NCBI GenBank assembly: GCA_965205595.1
Contig: CBDBHI010000026.1
Span: 1 to 64,000 of the forward strand
DNA: 64,000 nucleotides
Source of the DNA: CATQHP01 sp965205595
Lineage (GTDB): Bacteria > Acidobacteriota > Terriglobia > Bryobacterales > UBA6623
Direction of reading: 5' to 3'
This document shows positions 8,968 to 17,566 of this stretch, in pieces. A program made the translations under genes and the position numbers. Every line of letters begins with the position of its first letter. Within the stretch, counting starts at the first letter, position 1. The notes beneath the pieces were generated by a model that saw only the letters and a program-made list of their open reading frames with translations, was not told the origin of the DNA and did no database searches.

Positions 8968-10319
8968 TAATTTGGGCAAGGTCGATTAGGAACAGGCAAA
9001 CTGCGGGCGATGGGAGTCGCCGTGCAGCAAGCCGAATCAGCCTGAGTCTCGATGAGATGCGGGCGATGGGAGTCGCCGTGCAGCAAGCCGAATCAGTGAG
9101 TCTCGATGAGATCGAGAGTTTTCTCGACGGGTGTGGGTCCGTCGAGTTCCAGGCCGGAAGTCGAGCGGATAAATACGCGCTCGTCGAAGGCGTCCTGAAG
9201 AGGCATCATTATGCCGACCAGAAGCGCTCGGTTAAAGGATTGTTGAGACGCTTCCTGAGCAAGCTAACCGGCTTAAGCCGCGCCCAATTGACTCGCCTCA
9301 TCGGGCAGTTTTTGCGCGAAAAGTGCGTTCGGCCGACAGCCTATCGAAGGTGCCGCTTCCCCACCAAGTACAGCCGCGCCGACATCGTTCTCCTGGCGCA
9401 TGTCGACCAAGTACAGCAACGTCTCTCCGGGCCGGCGACGCGTCGCATTCTCCAGCGCGAGTTCCAAATCTACAACCGCAAGGAGTTCGAACGCCTTGCC
9501 GAACTGTCGGTGGGACACCTCTACAACTTGCGCAAACGCGCCGTCTACCGGCGACACAGTTTGCATCTCGACAAGACTCGACCGACACCCGTGGCGATCG
9601 GCGAACGCCGCCAACCCGAGCCGCGAGGACGTCCGGGCTACCTGCGCATCGACACCGTGCACTCGCCCGAACAGGAAGGTGAAAAAGGCGCCTACAGCAT
9701 CAACGTGGTCGACGAAGTGACGCAGTGGCAGGCCGTCGGCTGCGTCCAACGCATCAACGAAAACCACCTCATTCCCTTGCTGGAAGGGCTTTTGGAACAA
9801 TTTCCATTTATCGTTCGCGGCTTTCACTCCGACAATGGCAGCGAATTCGTCAACCATCAAACCGCTAAACTGCTCGAGAAGTTGCGAATTGAATTTACGA
9901 AGTCTCGCGCGCGCCGTTCGAACGACAATGCCTTGGTCGAAACCAAGAACGGCGCGGTGGTGCGCAAGTGGATGGGCTACCAGTTTTTGCCCTCGGAAGC
10001 GACGCAGGCGATCGACACCTTCTACCGCCAGTGGCTCAACCCGTACTTGAATTTTCATCGCCCATGCGCTTTCGCCAGCGAGCGCCGAGACCGCCGCGGC
10101 AAGTTGCGCAAGGTGTACGCCGAGTGGAGCACGCCGTGGGAAAAGCTGCTCAGCCTGCCCGCCGAGCAGCGCGGCCTGCGCGCGGATCGCTCGCTCAAGA
10201 AGCTCCAAGCGCGAGCGGACACTTGTTCCGACACCGAGTTTGCCGAGCAACTCGACGCTCAGCGCAACGAACTGCAACGCGTCTGCAAAGACCTCGCGAT
10301 CTGCTGGCGCACGCGCTAG
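8955..10319 (+). CDS. Transposase with rve (DDE) integrase core, IS481-like
   Basis: The N-terminal part has a helix-turn-helix (KLTGLSRAQLTRLI). The integrase core has Asp in LRIDTVHS, Asp in FHSDNGSEF and Glu in ALVETKNGAVVRKW, followed by NPYLNFHRPC and a basic tail. The start is uncertain. A tandem duplication (9003-9112) lies inside the first 55 codons, and the original protein probably began near MRAMGVAVQQAES (9057) or just after, since family members start close to the SLDEIESF motif. The upstream GTG/ATG reading to 8955 includes the duplicated and terminal-repeat sequence. Confidence 0.85.
   Translation: MSLEVIWARSIRNRQTAGDGSRRAASRISLSLDEMRAMGVAVQQAESVSLDEIESFLDGCGSVEFQAGSRADKYALVEGVLKRHHYADQKRSVKGLLRRFLSKLTGLSRAQLTRLIGQFLREKCVRPTAYRRCRFPTKYSRADIVLLAHVDQVQQRLSGPATRRILQREFQIYNRKEFERLAELSVGHLYNLRKRAVYRRHSLHLDKTRPTPVAIGERRQPEPRGRPGYLRIDTVHSPEQEGEKGAYSINVVDEVTQWQAVGCVQRINENHLIPLLEGLLEQFPFIVRGFHSDNGSEFVNHQTAKLLEKLRIEFTKSRARRSNDNALVETKNGAVVRKWMGYQFLPSEATQAIDTFYRQWLNPYLNFHRPCAFASERRDRRGKLRKVYAEWSTPWEKLLSLPAEQRGLRADRSLKKLQARADTCSDTEFAEQLDAQRNELQRVCKDLAICWRTR
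9003..9112. repeat. Tandem duplication of a 54-56 bp unit at the transposase 5' end
   Basis: Unit 1 (9003-9058) and unit 2 (9059-9112) are identical except that unit 2 lacks a CC dinucleotide. The 2-bp difference puts the two copies in different reading frames relative to each other. The duplication therefore affects which upstream start can feed the transposase frame. Confidence 0.9.
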
Positions 10320-10344
10320 ACAACGCCCCGACCCGAGGCGTTGT
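10320..10344 (+). terminator. Hairpin directly after the IS481-like transposase stop
   Basis: ACAACGCC (10320-10327) pairs perfectly with GGCGTTGT (10337-10344) with a 9-nt loop, starting at the last base of the stop codon. There is no U-tract, so it may protect the mRNA end and not be a strong intrinsic terminator. Confidence 0.45.
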
Positions 10345-10600
10345 CGGCTCCTCCGGCCCACGTCCGAAGACGGCCGTGGGGTCTCGCCTGGGATGGCTGC
10401 AAAGGGGGATTGGGGTGCCGCCCCTTCCCCCTTATGCAATCCCCCTCACCCCGCCCTACGAAGCCACAAATAGCTGTAGCCGCCGACCTCAACTCACGCT
10501 ATAATCCCCCTCAACCCGCAGCTGCTTCGCCTCTCTCCTTCAGGCTCATCTTTCAATTGGAAAAGAGGTTACTAGTTCAACCCCGAACACTACCAAGGTT

Positions 10601-11488
10601 TCAGCGGCGGACTTGTGATCTTTCGGCGGACGGAAAGTTCTCGCGAACCTCTTGAGTGACCGTCGAGGACGCAGCCCATTCTACGCCTCGTTGGAACGTT
10701 GCGATGAACCCTTCACATCGCATTGCGAGTAAGCTATGTCCCAACGTTGTGTGAAAGACCCGGCCTTTTCCAAATGAAATCGCCATCAGGATCGGTTCAT
10801 GTTCTCCGGTTCCTTGCGTTTCAGGCGCGGAGTACGCACTGGCGAGTACGGTCACATCTTTGGCGGGCCCACGAAGGCGATCGTAAAGTTCGTCTTCGGC
10901 GTGCATCCACGTCGATGGCAGGCCGGCTGTAATCGGATGGTCGGCGTTTCGAATGACCACCTGAAATTCGTGGCGTATACCGTGGCTACCGCCAATGCCG
11001 GGCGTCATGTCGGCAACGAATTCGCCCTTGCGGAATCTCAACATGGGCCCATGCTGTTCTGTGCGATCGCCCCAGCCGCCAATGCCGATCATCGCGTTGT
11101 AGGCGGCCCACTCGGGAAACGCATTGTTCGCGGCGTGGACAGAAACGAAGCCTCCGCCTCCCTTGACGTATTTTTCAAACGCCCATTTGGTATTGGCTGG
11201 CCAGCTTTCACCGTTGTAGTTCGAAACGACTACGTTGTAGTCGAAAAACGGCGGCTGGAAGGTACGCATCGGTTCTCCAGCCGATGGCGTTGTCGCGATA
11301 TCGACGACAAAAATCTTTGTCTCTTCGAGGTGCTTCTTCAGCAGTTGTGTCGACTCGGGCCAAATTCGATGATTGCTTTGTCCATCGACAATCAGAACCT
11401 TGTACTTCTGTTTTGCTCGCGCTGGACTCGTCGCAAAGAGCAACTGAATAACAATAGATAGAACTACGATTCGTGTAAAACAGCGCAT
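10601..11488 (-). CDS. ThuA-like domain secreted protein
   Basis: The start at 11488 gives a clear signal peptide (MRCFTRIVVLSIVIQLLFAT, cleavage after SPARA); the upstream ATG at 11524 only adds unrelated residues. The mature part is a ThuA-like glutamine-amidotransferase fold: KVLIVDGQSNHRIWPES, FDYNVVVSNYNGESW, GGGGFVSVHAANNAFPEW, HEFQVVIRNADHPITAGLP and GKGRVFHTTLGHS. Such proteins are common in Acidobacteria, Planctomycetes and Bacteroidetes and are linked to sugar (trehalose or polysaccharide) use, but their reaction is not settled. The gene ends 29 bp before the IS481-like target duplication, so the insertion lies just downstream and leaves it intact. Confidence 0.85.
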   Translation of the reverse strand: MRCFTRIVVLSIVIQLLFATSPARAKQKYKVLIVDGQSNHRIWPESTQLLKKHLEETKIFVVDIATTPSAGEPMRTFQPPFFDYNVVVSNYNGESWPANTKWAFEKYVKGGGGFVSVHAANNAFPEWAAYNAMIGIGGWGDRTEQHGPMLRFRKGEFVADMTPGIGGSHGIRHEFQVVIRNADHPITAGLPSTWMHAEDELYDRLRGPAKDVTVLASAYSAPETQGTGEHEPILMAISFGKGRVFHTTLGHSLLAMRCEGFIATFQRGVEWAASSTVTQEVRENFPSAERSQVRR

Positions 11489-11546
11489 GCAATCGAACAA
11501 TACCAAATCATGCTCGCGGCGCACATGCGGGAGCGCTTCGCGAATA

Positions 11547-13157
11547 TCATTCCGGGGCCGAAACGTAGGGCGCTTCGACGCTGACTGTGTCGCCGTTGCG
11601 AACGCGGATAGTTTTTCCTACGCTGCGGAGTTGCCCAAGGTCGATTGGGTCGGTGAGGTCCCAGTGGTGATCGCGCGGAATGGCGAAAATGTGGTAGCTG
11701 CCGGGGGGCACGGCGGGAATTTCGAACAGTCCGTCGTTCGTACGGTAACTTCCCATGTATTCGCGGCGATAGCCGGCGATGCCCTCGACTGGCATTGCGA
11801 CAGCGAAGCCAGGAGGCGCGACCTCGCCATCGGACGCCGACCCTTTGCCATCGACCGTCCCGCGAACGGTTGAGCCATCGGGCGCGAGGCTGATTTGGAT
11901 GCCGCTCAAGTCCGAGCCCCCGTTAACGACAATTCGTGGCGCGGCAAGAGGCCGACCGCCAATTGAGATCTCTTTGACGTAGCTGCCGAGCGGACCGCCC
12001 CTGAGCGCGACTTGGTATTCACCGGCTTCGACGTCGTTAAATTCGAATTCGCCGCCAGATGAAAGGACGGGTCTGGCGCGCAGTCGGCCGCTGCGGTAGC
12101 CGTCGACGCTGTGAAGCGTTAGGGTCAGCGCGTCTGCCTTTTCGTCGCCTTCTGCAGAGTCATCTCGCGGCGCTGCGGTCACGCGGCCTCGAATGAGCGA
12201 TCCCGGTTGAAGAACCATATCAGCCGTGGTCGGCTTGTTCTCAGCTAGCGATACCGACCGAACGGCACTGAAGCGAGGTCCCTCGAGTGCGTTTGAGCGG
12301 AGTACGTATTCACCAGGGTGCAGACCACGAACCATGAACATCCCCGCGTCGTCCGTGATGATCGAGCCGATTTGTCCTTGGCCCGGTCTCAACACGACGA
12401 CCTGGCACGATCTGCATGCTCCGCTGCCCCCTGAGCTGCGGACCAGACCTCGAAGGACTGTCCTGGGGGGAGCCGCTAGTTGAAAATCCACGCCACCACG
12501 CTCACGCCCCCACGTCAGCGGTATGCGTTCAGCGCCCGCCAGAGTGGGCGTTCCGGGATAGTAGCCCCAGGAATGCTCGAACTCACGGACACCACCGCTC
12601 GATCTGGCGCGCGTCGGCGCGACGCTGAGGTAGTACCGGCCCGGCGCAAGTTCCGACAGGCGATAGTAGCCTCGATCGTCGGTACGCACCGTGCGAACCC
12701 CGCGAAATGACTTCACCCCGGCGTTTACCGCTGCCGCCCAAAGCTGTAGAGTGGCCCCAGCGATCGGATCGCCGTCACGGTCAACAACGGCGCCGCTGAT
12801 CGAAGCCGACGGGCGCAGCTGGATATCGAGGTTTTCTAAATCCGTAGCATCCCTGAGCTCGAGCTCTAAAGTTCGTCGACCGCCGGCCTCGAAGCCTGCT
12901 TTCGAAAACTCGAGCTCGGCCGAACCGAACGGAAGACCGCTGAATTCAAATCGGCCCTGAATACCAGTCGAGCCGTACAATACGATCGTTCGCGCTGACT
13001 CCTCCGCCGACTCCAAAGTGAGTTCAACGCGGACGCTGGCTAACGCCCTTTTCGACAACGACGAGCGTACCGATCCCGCAATAACGCCAGACGGTTCCTG
13101 AGCAAATGCTCCCAGGCAAGCGGACGCAACCAACATCACTGCGATTCGTAACGTCAT
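11547..13157 (-). CDS. Secreted protein of carboxypeptidase-regulatory-like (Cna-B fold) repeats
   Basis: This 536-residue protein has a signal peptide (LRIAVMLVASACLGAFAQE). Several repeats of the carboxypeptidase-D regulatory/Cna-B type follow, each recognisable by ISGAVVDRDGDPIAGATL-like openings and DDRGYYRLSELAPGRYYL-like closings. At least five such units are seen along the chain, and the last resembles RTNDGLFEIPAVPPGSYHIFAIP. No catalytic domain is visible. Proteins like this are a hallmark of Acidobacteria and are thought to be cell-envelope or surface-binding modules. Its ATG overlaps the stop of the preceding gene by the ATGA arrangement (13154-13157), so the two are translationally coupled and probably work together. 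Confidence 0.8.
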   Translation of the reverse strand: MTLRIAVMLVASACLGAFAQEPSGVIAGSVRSSLSKRALASVRVELTLESAEESARTIVLYGSTGIQGRFEFSGLPFGSAELEFSKAGFEAGGRRTLELELRDATDLENLDIQLRPSASISGAVVDRDGDPIAGATLQLWAAAVNAGVKSFRGVRTVRTDDRGYYRLSELAPGRYYLSVAPTRARSSGGVREFEHSWGYYPGTPTLAGAERIPLTWGRERGGVDFQLAAPPRTVLRGLVRSSGGSGACRSCQVVVLRPGQGQIGSIITDDAGMFMVRGLHPGEYVLRSNALEGPRFSAVRSVSLAENKPTTADMVLQPGSLIRGRVTAAPRDDSAEGDEKADALTLTLHSVDGYRSGRLRARPVLSSGGEFEFNDVEAGEYQVALRGGPLGSYVKEISIGGRPLAAPRIVVNGGSDLSGIQISLAPDGSTVRGTVDGKGSASDGEVAPPGFAVAMPVEGIAGYRREYMGSYRTNDGLFEIPAVPPGSYHIFAIPRDHHWDLTDPIDLGQLRSVGKTIRVRNGDTVSVEAPYVSAPE

Positions 13158-14680
13158 TTAGCAGCGGTCAGTCCGATCTCAATACCTGCACCCGGATCCA
13201 CGGGAAAGGCTCTGACTGCCTTGCCCGCCTCAACCCAAATCTCGTCCCGCTTAACGAAATTGCGATCGGCCTTGGCCCAAGCACAGATTTCGTATTCGCC
13301 GGGAATAACTCTCTCGAATAGGAACTGACCGTCCTGGTCTGCTTGCACGCTGGTGACGCCGTTCCGCCCTCGCAAGGCAACGCGGTAAAACGCGCCGGCC
13401 GAGGCATCTTCAGCGTTCTTGACCCGGCCACCGACTTGTGCAAAATCCCGCGATAACAAAATCTCAACGTCACGGACCTGACCGATCCCTAAATCGACAG
13501 AATTGTCAGCCCACGGCTTGCCGTCTTCGTGGACTGCCTGGACGAAGTAATCTCGTCCATAGCTTCGAACCGTGTACCGATCGGGCAGAACTTGCTGGCT
13601 CGAAAACTTATCATCGTCGGCTATCGGTATTCGAATCTGCGAGAAGGCCCCGCTTTCTCCCTGCAGCCCCAAAATCACCGGTTTCCCGAGGGATGCCTCA
13701 ATGTGAATGATGCGGCCTTTAAGCCCGGTAGGAGGCAGCGGTGATAGCGTCAGACCGTCAACATCTCCCGTGACCTCTACGGCCCCAAGCGTAAACCTTT
13801 GAGAACCGCGCTGTTGTCCGGCAGTTGCTTTCGCACGTACCTGCTGAAGGGTCATCAGGTATCGACCTTCTGGAATCTTATCGAAAGTGAACGCGCCGAC
13901 TTTATTCACCGACTGATTCCGAGTGCCCACCTGGAGTCGCCGTCGGGTACGCTCACCGAGTCCCCGAATTTGAATGAAATTCCTTACGTCGTCAGAGAGA
14001 TCGACGCCGCTCACAGTTCCGCTCATTCGAAATCCACCGCCGGACGTTCGCGCCAAAACAATGCGCAAGCCGTCGATTAGCTGGCCACTCGCGAATTCGA
14101 GTTCCACGGGCCGGGCCTCATAGAGTGAATCGTCGCGTCCTCGGTATGACGAAGCTGTCGTCAACTCATACTCACCCGGAGCGACACCGGCAATTCTGAA
14201 ATCGCCACGATCATCCGTGCGCGTCCGCTTTGGATTCCCGCCCCTGTTTTCACGTCTAACTAGCGTGACGTTGACGTTTGCGAACGGCTCGCCAAGCTCA
14301 TCGACCACGCTTCCGGCCAACACTCCGGCCCGAATCATGTCGATCGTGAGCGACTCACATGCGCCCTCACGACTGCAGTCAAGCATGCGCCCAATATCAC
14401 CGATCTGTGTGTCGTCGGCCGGTAGGAATCCGATCTTCTCGACCCGCAATGCGATGCGGCTCGAAATCGGAATTGGGAGCTGGAACCGGCCTTCGGAATC
14501 CGTTCTGGCCGTTGCTAGGACTTTCTTTCCGTTGGGGGTAAGCGCAAGCACGGCGGCTTTCCGCACAGGTCGGGCTTGGCGTCCGTCCGAAGCTTGAACG
14601 ACGCCGTTTACGACGGACGCGGCGCTCGAGATGACGCCAATGAACAGCGCGATCGTCAAGATTTTTGAGCCCAATGTCAT
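13154..14680 (-). CDS. Secreted protein of carboxypeptidase-regulatory-like repeats, paralogue of next gene
   Basis: The start at 14680 (MTLGSKILTIALFIG) gives a good signal peptide and overlaps the cutA stop as ATGA, which settles it over the ATG at 14710. The mature protein contains Cna-B/carboxypeptidase-regulatory-like units: VNGVVQASDGRQARPVRKA, LAGSVVDELGEPFANVNVTL with RTDDRGDFRIAGVAPGEYEL, and a C-terminal FLFERVIPGEYEICAWA. It resembles its downstream neighbour in architecture, pointing to an old duplication. Function is unknown beyond likely envelope location. The order cutA - this gene - paralogue, all overlapping, suggests a three-gene transcription unit. Confidence 0.8.
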   Translation of the reverse strand: MTLGSKILTIALFIGVISSAASVVNGVVQASDGRQARPVRKAAVLALTPNGKKVLATARTDSEGRFQLPIPISSRIALRVEKIGFLPADDTQIGDIGRMLDCSREGACESLTIDMIRAGVLAGSVVDELGEPFANVNVTLVRRENRGGNPKRTRTDDRGDFRIAGVAPGEYELTTASSYRGRDDSLYEARPVELEFASGQLIDGLRIVLARTSGGGFRMSGTVSGVDLSDDVRNFIQIRGLGERTRRRLQVGTRNQSVNKVGAFTFDKIPEGRYLMTLQQVRAKATAGQQRGSQRFTLGAVEVTGDVDGLTLSPLPPTGLKGRIIHIEASLGKPVILGLQGESGAFSQIRIPIADDDKFSSQQVLPDRYTVRSYGRDYFVQAVHEDGKPWADNSVDLGIGQVRDVEILLSRDFAQVGGRVKNAEDASAGAFYRVALRGRNGVTSVQADQDGQFLFERVIPGEYEICAWAKADRNFVKRDEIWVEAGKAVRAFPVDPGAGIEIGLTAAK

Positions 14681-15015
14681 GTGCTCTCGGCGGTCTGTTC
14701 CTCGATCCATCGCAAATACGACAGTGCGCCGGCCTCGATCGGCAACACAACTAACTCGGGGACGTCGTAGCTATGCAATTCGTCGATCGACTTTTTCAGA
14801 TCGGCAATACGGTCGGCCACGGTCTTAATAATTAGCAGGCATTCGGCGTCGTCTTCGATCTTCCCCTGCCAACGATAGATTGAGCGAATGCCAGGCAGTA
14901 TATTGACGCAAGCCGCGATCCGACGCTCGACCAACTGCGACGCAAGCCTAGAGGCCGACTCGGAATCCGCGCAGGTCGTGAGCGCTAGGCGAGCTTTTTC
15001 CATGAGCGGCATCAA
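14677..15015 (-). CDS. cutA: Divalent-cation tolerance protein CutA
   Basis: This 112-residue protein has typical CutA length and motifs: ALTTCADSESASRLASQLVERRIAACVNILPGIRSIYRWQGKIEDDAECLLIIKT spans the core, and the C-terminal VPELVVLPIEAGALSYLRWI closes it. CutA is a small trimeric ferredoxin-like protein historically tied to copper/divalent metal tolerance, though its real job is debated. Translation may begin at 15015 or at the Met four codons later (15003). It heads a run of overlapping genes for two secreted repeat proteins; the functional link is unclear. Confidence 0.9.
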   Translation of the reverse strand: MMPLMEKARLALTTCADSESASRLASQLVERRIAACVNILPGIRSIYRWQGKIEDDAECLLIIKTVADRIADLKKSIDELHSYDVPELVVLPIEAGALSYLRWIEEQTAEST

Positions 15016-15083
15016 AAGAAATTGCGCCCAGAGAGGCTGCGGTTGTTTATGATCTTAAGAAGATCCACCGGAACCGTATACCC

Positions 15084-15386
15084 TTGTCGGCGCAATTAAA
15101 TTACCCAAGAAAACGAACCTGGGTTGTTTTTATCCTAGCAACGACTGCGCTTGCGGGATGGTTCCAAGTCTACGGATCTCGGACCTTTCACGACTTGGGC
15201 GAGGTGTGGGAGCAAGAGGCGCAGCTAGAGGCTCAGGTCGAGGAACTGCGTCAGCGAAACGCCGCGCTGGAAAAAGAAATCGAAGAACTCGCTCCTGGCG
15301 GTCCCGGCATTGAGCGAAGAGCCCGCGAAGATCTGGGTTGGTCGAAAAAAGACGAAGTGATCATCCGGGTACCCGATAAAAAATGA
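15084..15386 (+). CDS. FtsB/DivIC-like septum formation initiator protein
   Basis: This 100-residue protein starts at a TTG. A short basic head (YPRKRT) is followed by one transmembrane helix (WVVFILATTALAGWFQVYG) and then a coiled coil rich in Glu, Leu and Gln (about 43-73, e.g. QVEELRQRNAALEKEIEEL). It ends with the family signature GPGIERRAREDLGWSKKDEVIIRVP. Proteins of this type bridge FtsL and FtsQ in the division site complex. It is transcribed divergently from cutA. The weak start codon and lack of an obvious Shine-Dalgarno suggest low expression, normal for this family. Confidence 0.8.
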   Translation: MSAQLNYPRKRTWVVFILATTALAGWFQVYGSRTFHDLGEVWEQEAQLEAQVEELRQRNAALEKEIEELAPGGPGIERRAREDLGWSKKDEVIIRVPDKK

Positions 15387-15434
15387 CCGCCGGAGTCGGG
15401 CAATCAGCGCGTCGCATATCGAGTTCTACGGGAA

Positions 15435-15616
15435 AGCCCGAATTTCTCACCACGTGGCGAGCGAAAGTGCGTGAGAGGGGCGTCAATACGAGGCGGGTGA
15501 CGGTCGGCGCGTGGAGGCGTACTTTTGCAGTCCGTCGAGCACTCGCGATCGAGCGCAACGATGTAATGGCGCACCTATCGCGTGCTTCCGCCGTCAGGTG
15601 GTGAGAAATGAGGGCT
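15435..15616. repeat. MITE-1, full copy A
   Basis: A 182-bp element with terminal inverted repeats beginning AGCCCGAATTTCTCACCACG on the left and the matching reverse complement ending GAGGGCT on the right. It is about 90% identical, by eye, to the reverse complement of 47132-47312. No ORF for mobility is present. It overlaps the 3' end of the M61 protease gene and supplies that gene's last codons and stop. Confidence 0.85.
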
Positions 15617-17374
15617 AGTCGTCCGCTTGAGCCAGCCGTCTCGCACGCGTAGTTGTTCACCCGTAGGTTGTGCGACGGGAACAATCCGGTAAGTGACGGC
15701 CTCGCTTGTACGCGGCGTAATCTCAATTTCTATTAAACTGCCCTGGCGCATAACCCCAACGGAGACTTTGCGGCCAACAGAGCGCCGGAATGCGAAAGCC
15801 AATGCCTCGGGACCGCCTGTGATCCGGCGAGATTGAAAGCGAACGATACGATCGCCGACGCGGAACCCCGCACGTTCCGCCGGGCTAGCCAGTTCGACTT
15901 CGCTGACAACGATGCCGCGGCCGGGGGCGTTCGAAAGTGCAAACCCGAGATCGACTTTTTCCTTCTGTCGTTTTGACAGGCGATAACCGGCATAGCCGAG
16001 GAATTCGTTCCAATCAATTGGCTCGGGCCGTCTCACCAATTTCTCCATGACGTCGCCCATGTCGGTCTCGGCGACGTCCGTTAACGCGCGCTCGATCGCG
16101 GCGGTGTCTTCATAAGGCCTGCCCTTGATCGCGTAACGTTCATTCATGAGGCGCAAGACGTCGTCCAGAGCGCGGCGGTTCTGTGTGCGCTGGCGGATCG
16201 CAAGATCGAGCAGGTAACCGATGAGTTCGCCACGCAGATAGTACGAGACGCTGCGCTTTGGACTGCCGTATTCCGGGTAGCCCTCCAACCAGGCTTCGAC
16301 GCTGCCCTGTTCCGCCGATTGCTCCAACCGGGCCGATCTCTCCAAATAACTGGAAATTTGGGTTCCGAGGTGCGACAGGAATTCCGTGCCAACACTCGCA
16401 CCGCTTTTTAGACGGATGTACTCGGCGAACGTCGAAGTGACACCCTCGGCAAACCACAATGACGGAGTTGGCATCGGCCTTTCGTAGTCGACGGGTTCAA
16501 GTGACGACGGTCGGATTCGCTTGACGTTCCAGAGGTGAAAAAACTCGTGGGCGGTCAGGCTCGACAGCCTACAGTTTGGACACTCCGCCGGGCCGAAGAT
16601 GATCGTACCGTTTCGGTACTCCATTCCCCCGCCTGTTATGTCGCGAAAGCAATAAACGAAGGTGTATTTTGTGAGCGGAAGCTCACCCATAATCTCGGCG
16701 CTTCCCTTAACGATCTGGGCTACCGAGGCGATAAGAATGTTCAGGTCAAATCCACCTCGTTGGCCGTAGGCGACGACGCGAATCTCAGTGCCTTTGTATT
16801 CGAACGATTCCTCCACGAAGTTGCCGATCAAGACCGGCGTGTCTATCAGTAGGTCGTAGTTCGGCGCGTGGTAGTTCTCCCCATCCTTTTGGAGCGTGAT
16901 CGCGACCTTCTGCCCTTGCGATAAGTCGGCAAACGCAAGGCTAAACTCGGCCGCTCTCGTCGCGGTCGGGTAGAGCAGGATCTGGGCCAGATTGAGTGTC
17001 GCGTAGCTCGAGTCCGCGAACGCTCCGAACGGTCCCGGACGGTTCGCTAATACGTCGTAACCCACCCGCATGTGCCGATCGCCCGAACACGAGACGACCC
17101 ACCGCGAAGGATTGGGTTTGGAAACATCGAGCGCAGCACCCGATTTGTCTCGAACGGAGAAGTTTGTGACAAACCGGCTGAAGTCGCGAACATGGTAAGT
17201 CGCATTCCAGACCGGCATCTGGAGTTCGGCTGATTGCCCGGCGCACTCTGCGTCGAGAGAAACGCGCAGCGAACCGGACGCCGCGGATGCGAGGCGAACC
17301 TCGTAGTGACCAGCAGCGTCAACGTGCGTGAGCGCGAACAGGCTCAACAATAAACATCGCAAGACGGCGGGCAT
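15575..17374 (-). CDS. M61-family glycyl aminopeptidase-like protease with PDZ domain
   Basis: This 599-residue exported protease has a signal peptide at residues 1-20 (LRCLLLSLFALTHVDA). An N-terminal beta domain leads to the M61 catalytic domain with GGGMEYRNGTIIFG (about 248-261), the zinc motif HEFFHLWN (His276, Glu277, His280) and the third ligand Glu310 in WFAEGVTS. A PDZ domain covers about 490-565 (GRGIVVSEVELASPAERAGF, VGDRIVRFQ). M61 enzymes release N-terminal Gly/Ala and often sit in the periplasm. The final dozen residues (PHFSPPDGGSTR) and the stop are encoded by MITE-1 copy A, so the native C-terminus has been replaced. All catalytic parts remain. Confidence 0.9.
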   Translation of the reverse strand: MPAVLRCLLLSLFALTHVDAAGHYEVRLASAASGSLRVSLDAECAGQSAELQMPVWNATYHVRDFSRFVTNFSVRDKSGAALDVSKPNPSRWVVSCSGDRHMRVGYDVLANRPGPFGAFADSSYATLNLAQILLYPTATRAAEFSLAFADLSQGQKVAITLQKDGENYHAPNYDLLIDTPVLIGNFVEESFEYKGTEIRVVAYGQRGGFDLNILIASVAQIVKGSAEIMGELPLTKYTFVYCFRDITGGGMEYRNGTIIFGPAECPNCRLSSLTAHEFFHLWNVKRIRPSSLEPVDYERPMPTPSLWFAEGVTSTFAEYIRLKSGASVGTEFLSHLGTQISSYLERSARLEQSAEQGSVEAWLEGYPEYGSPKRSVSYYLRGELIGYLLDLAIRQRTQNRRALDDVLRLMNERYAIKGRPYEDTAAIERALTDVAETDMGDVMEKLVRRPEPIDWNEFLGYAGYRLSKRQKEKVDLGFALSNAPGRGIVVSEVELASPAERAGFRVGDRIVRFQSRRITGGPEALAFAFRRSVGRKVSVGVMRQGSLIEIEITPRTSEAVTYRIVPVAQPTGEQLRVRDGWLKRTTSPHFSPPDGGSTR

Positions 17375-17566
17375 AGTCCGGCGGAAATCAGTCTCTCATT
17401 GGAACACACCACAACGCTCCAGGTGACGCCGGGCCCAAATCCCTCAGTACGCAGGCGATGACCTCGAACCGAATCAACAGATGCGTGGACGGAAGTCCGC
17501 GCCTCGTTTTCTAGACATCAATCGACTCTGCATCCGCGCGATTTTCAGACAGCGGCACGCTCAAAT

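Larger units (their letters stand above)
8902..10567 (+). mobile_element. IS481-like insertion sequence with GTTAC target duplication
   Basis: About 1.67 kb with one rve-type transposase. The left end carries AAGATGAGCCTGAAGG and the right end its inverted copy (10538-10553), at equal distance from the proposed borders. GTTAC occurs at 8897-8901 and 10568-10572 as a probable 5-bp target duplication. The left end has a second direct copy of the end motif, AAGATGAGCCTGGAGG. The borders rest on this symmetry and on the duplication, so they are tentative by a few bases. Confidence 0.7.

Noticed and set aside
9003..9112. Possible short CRISPR-like repeat
   Set aside because: Only two adjacent units without spacers; it is a tandem duplication within a transposase gene.
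9273..10439. Minus-strand open frame of 388 codons
   Set aside because: It is the antisense shadow of the IS481-like transposase, which has clear DDE motifs; the minus frame has no family pattern.
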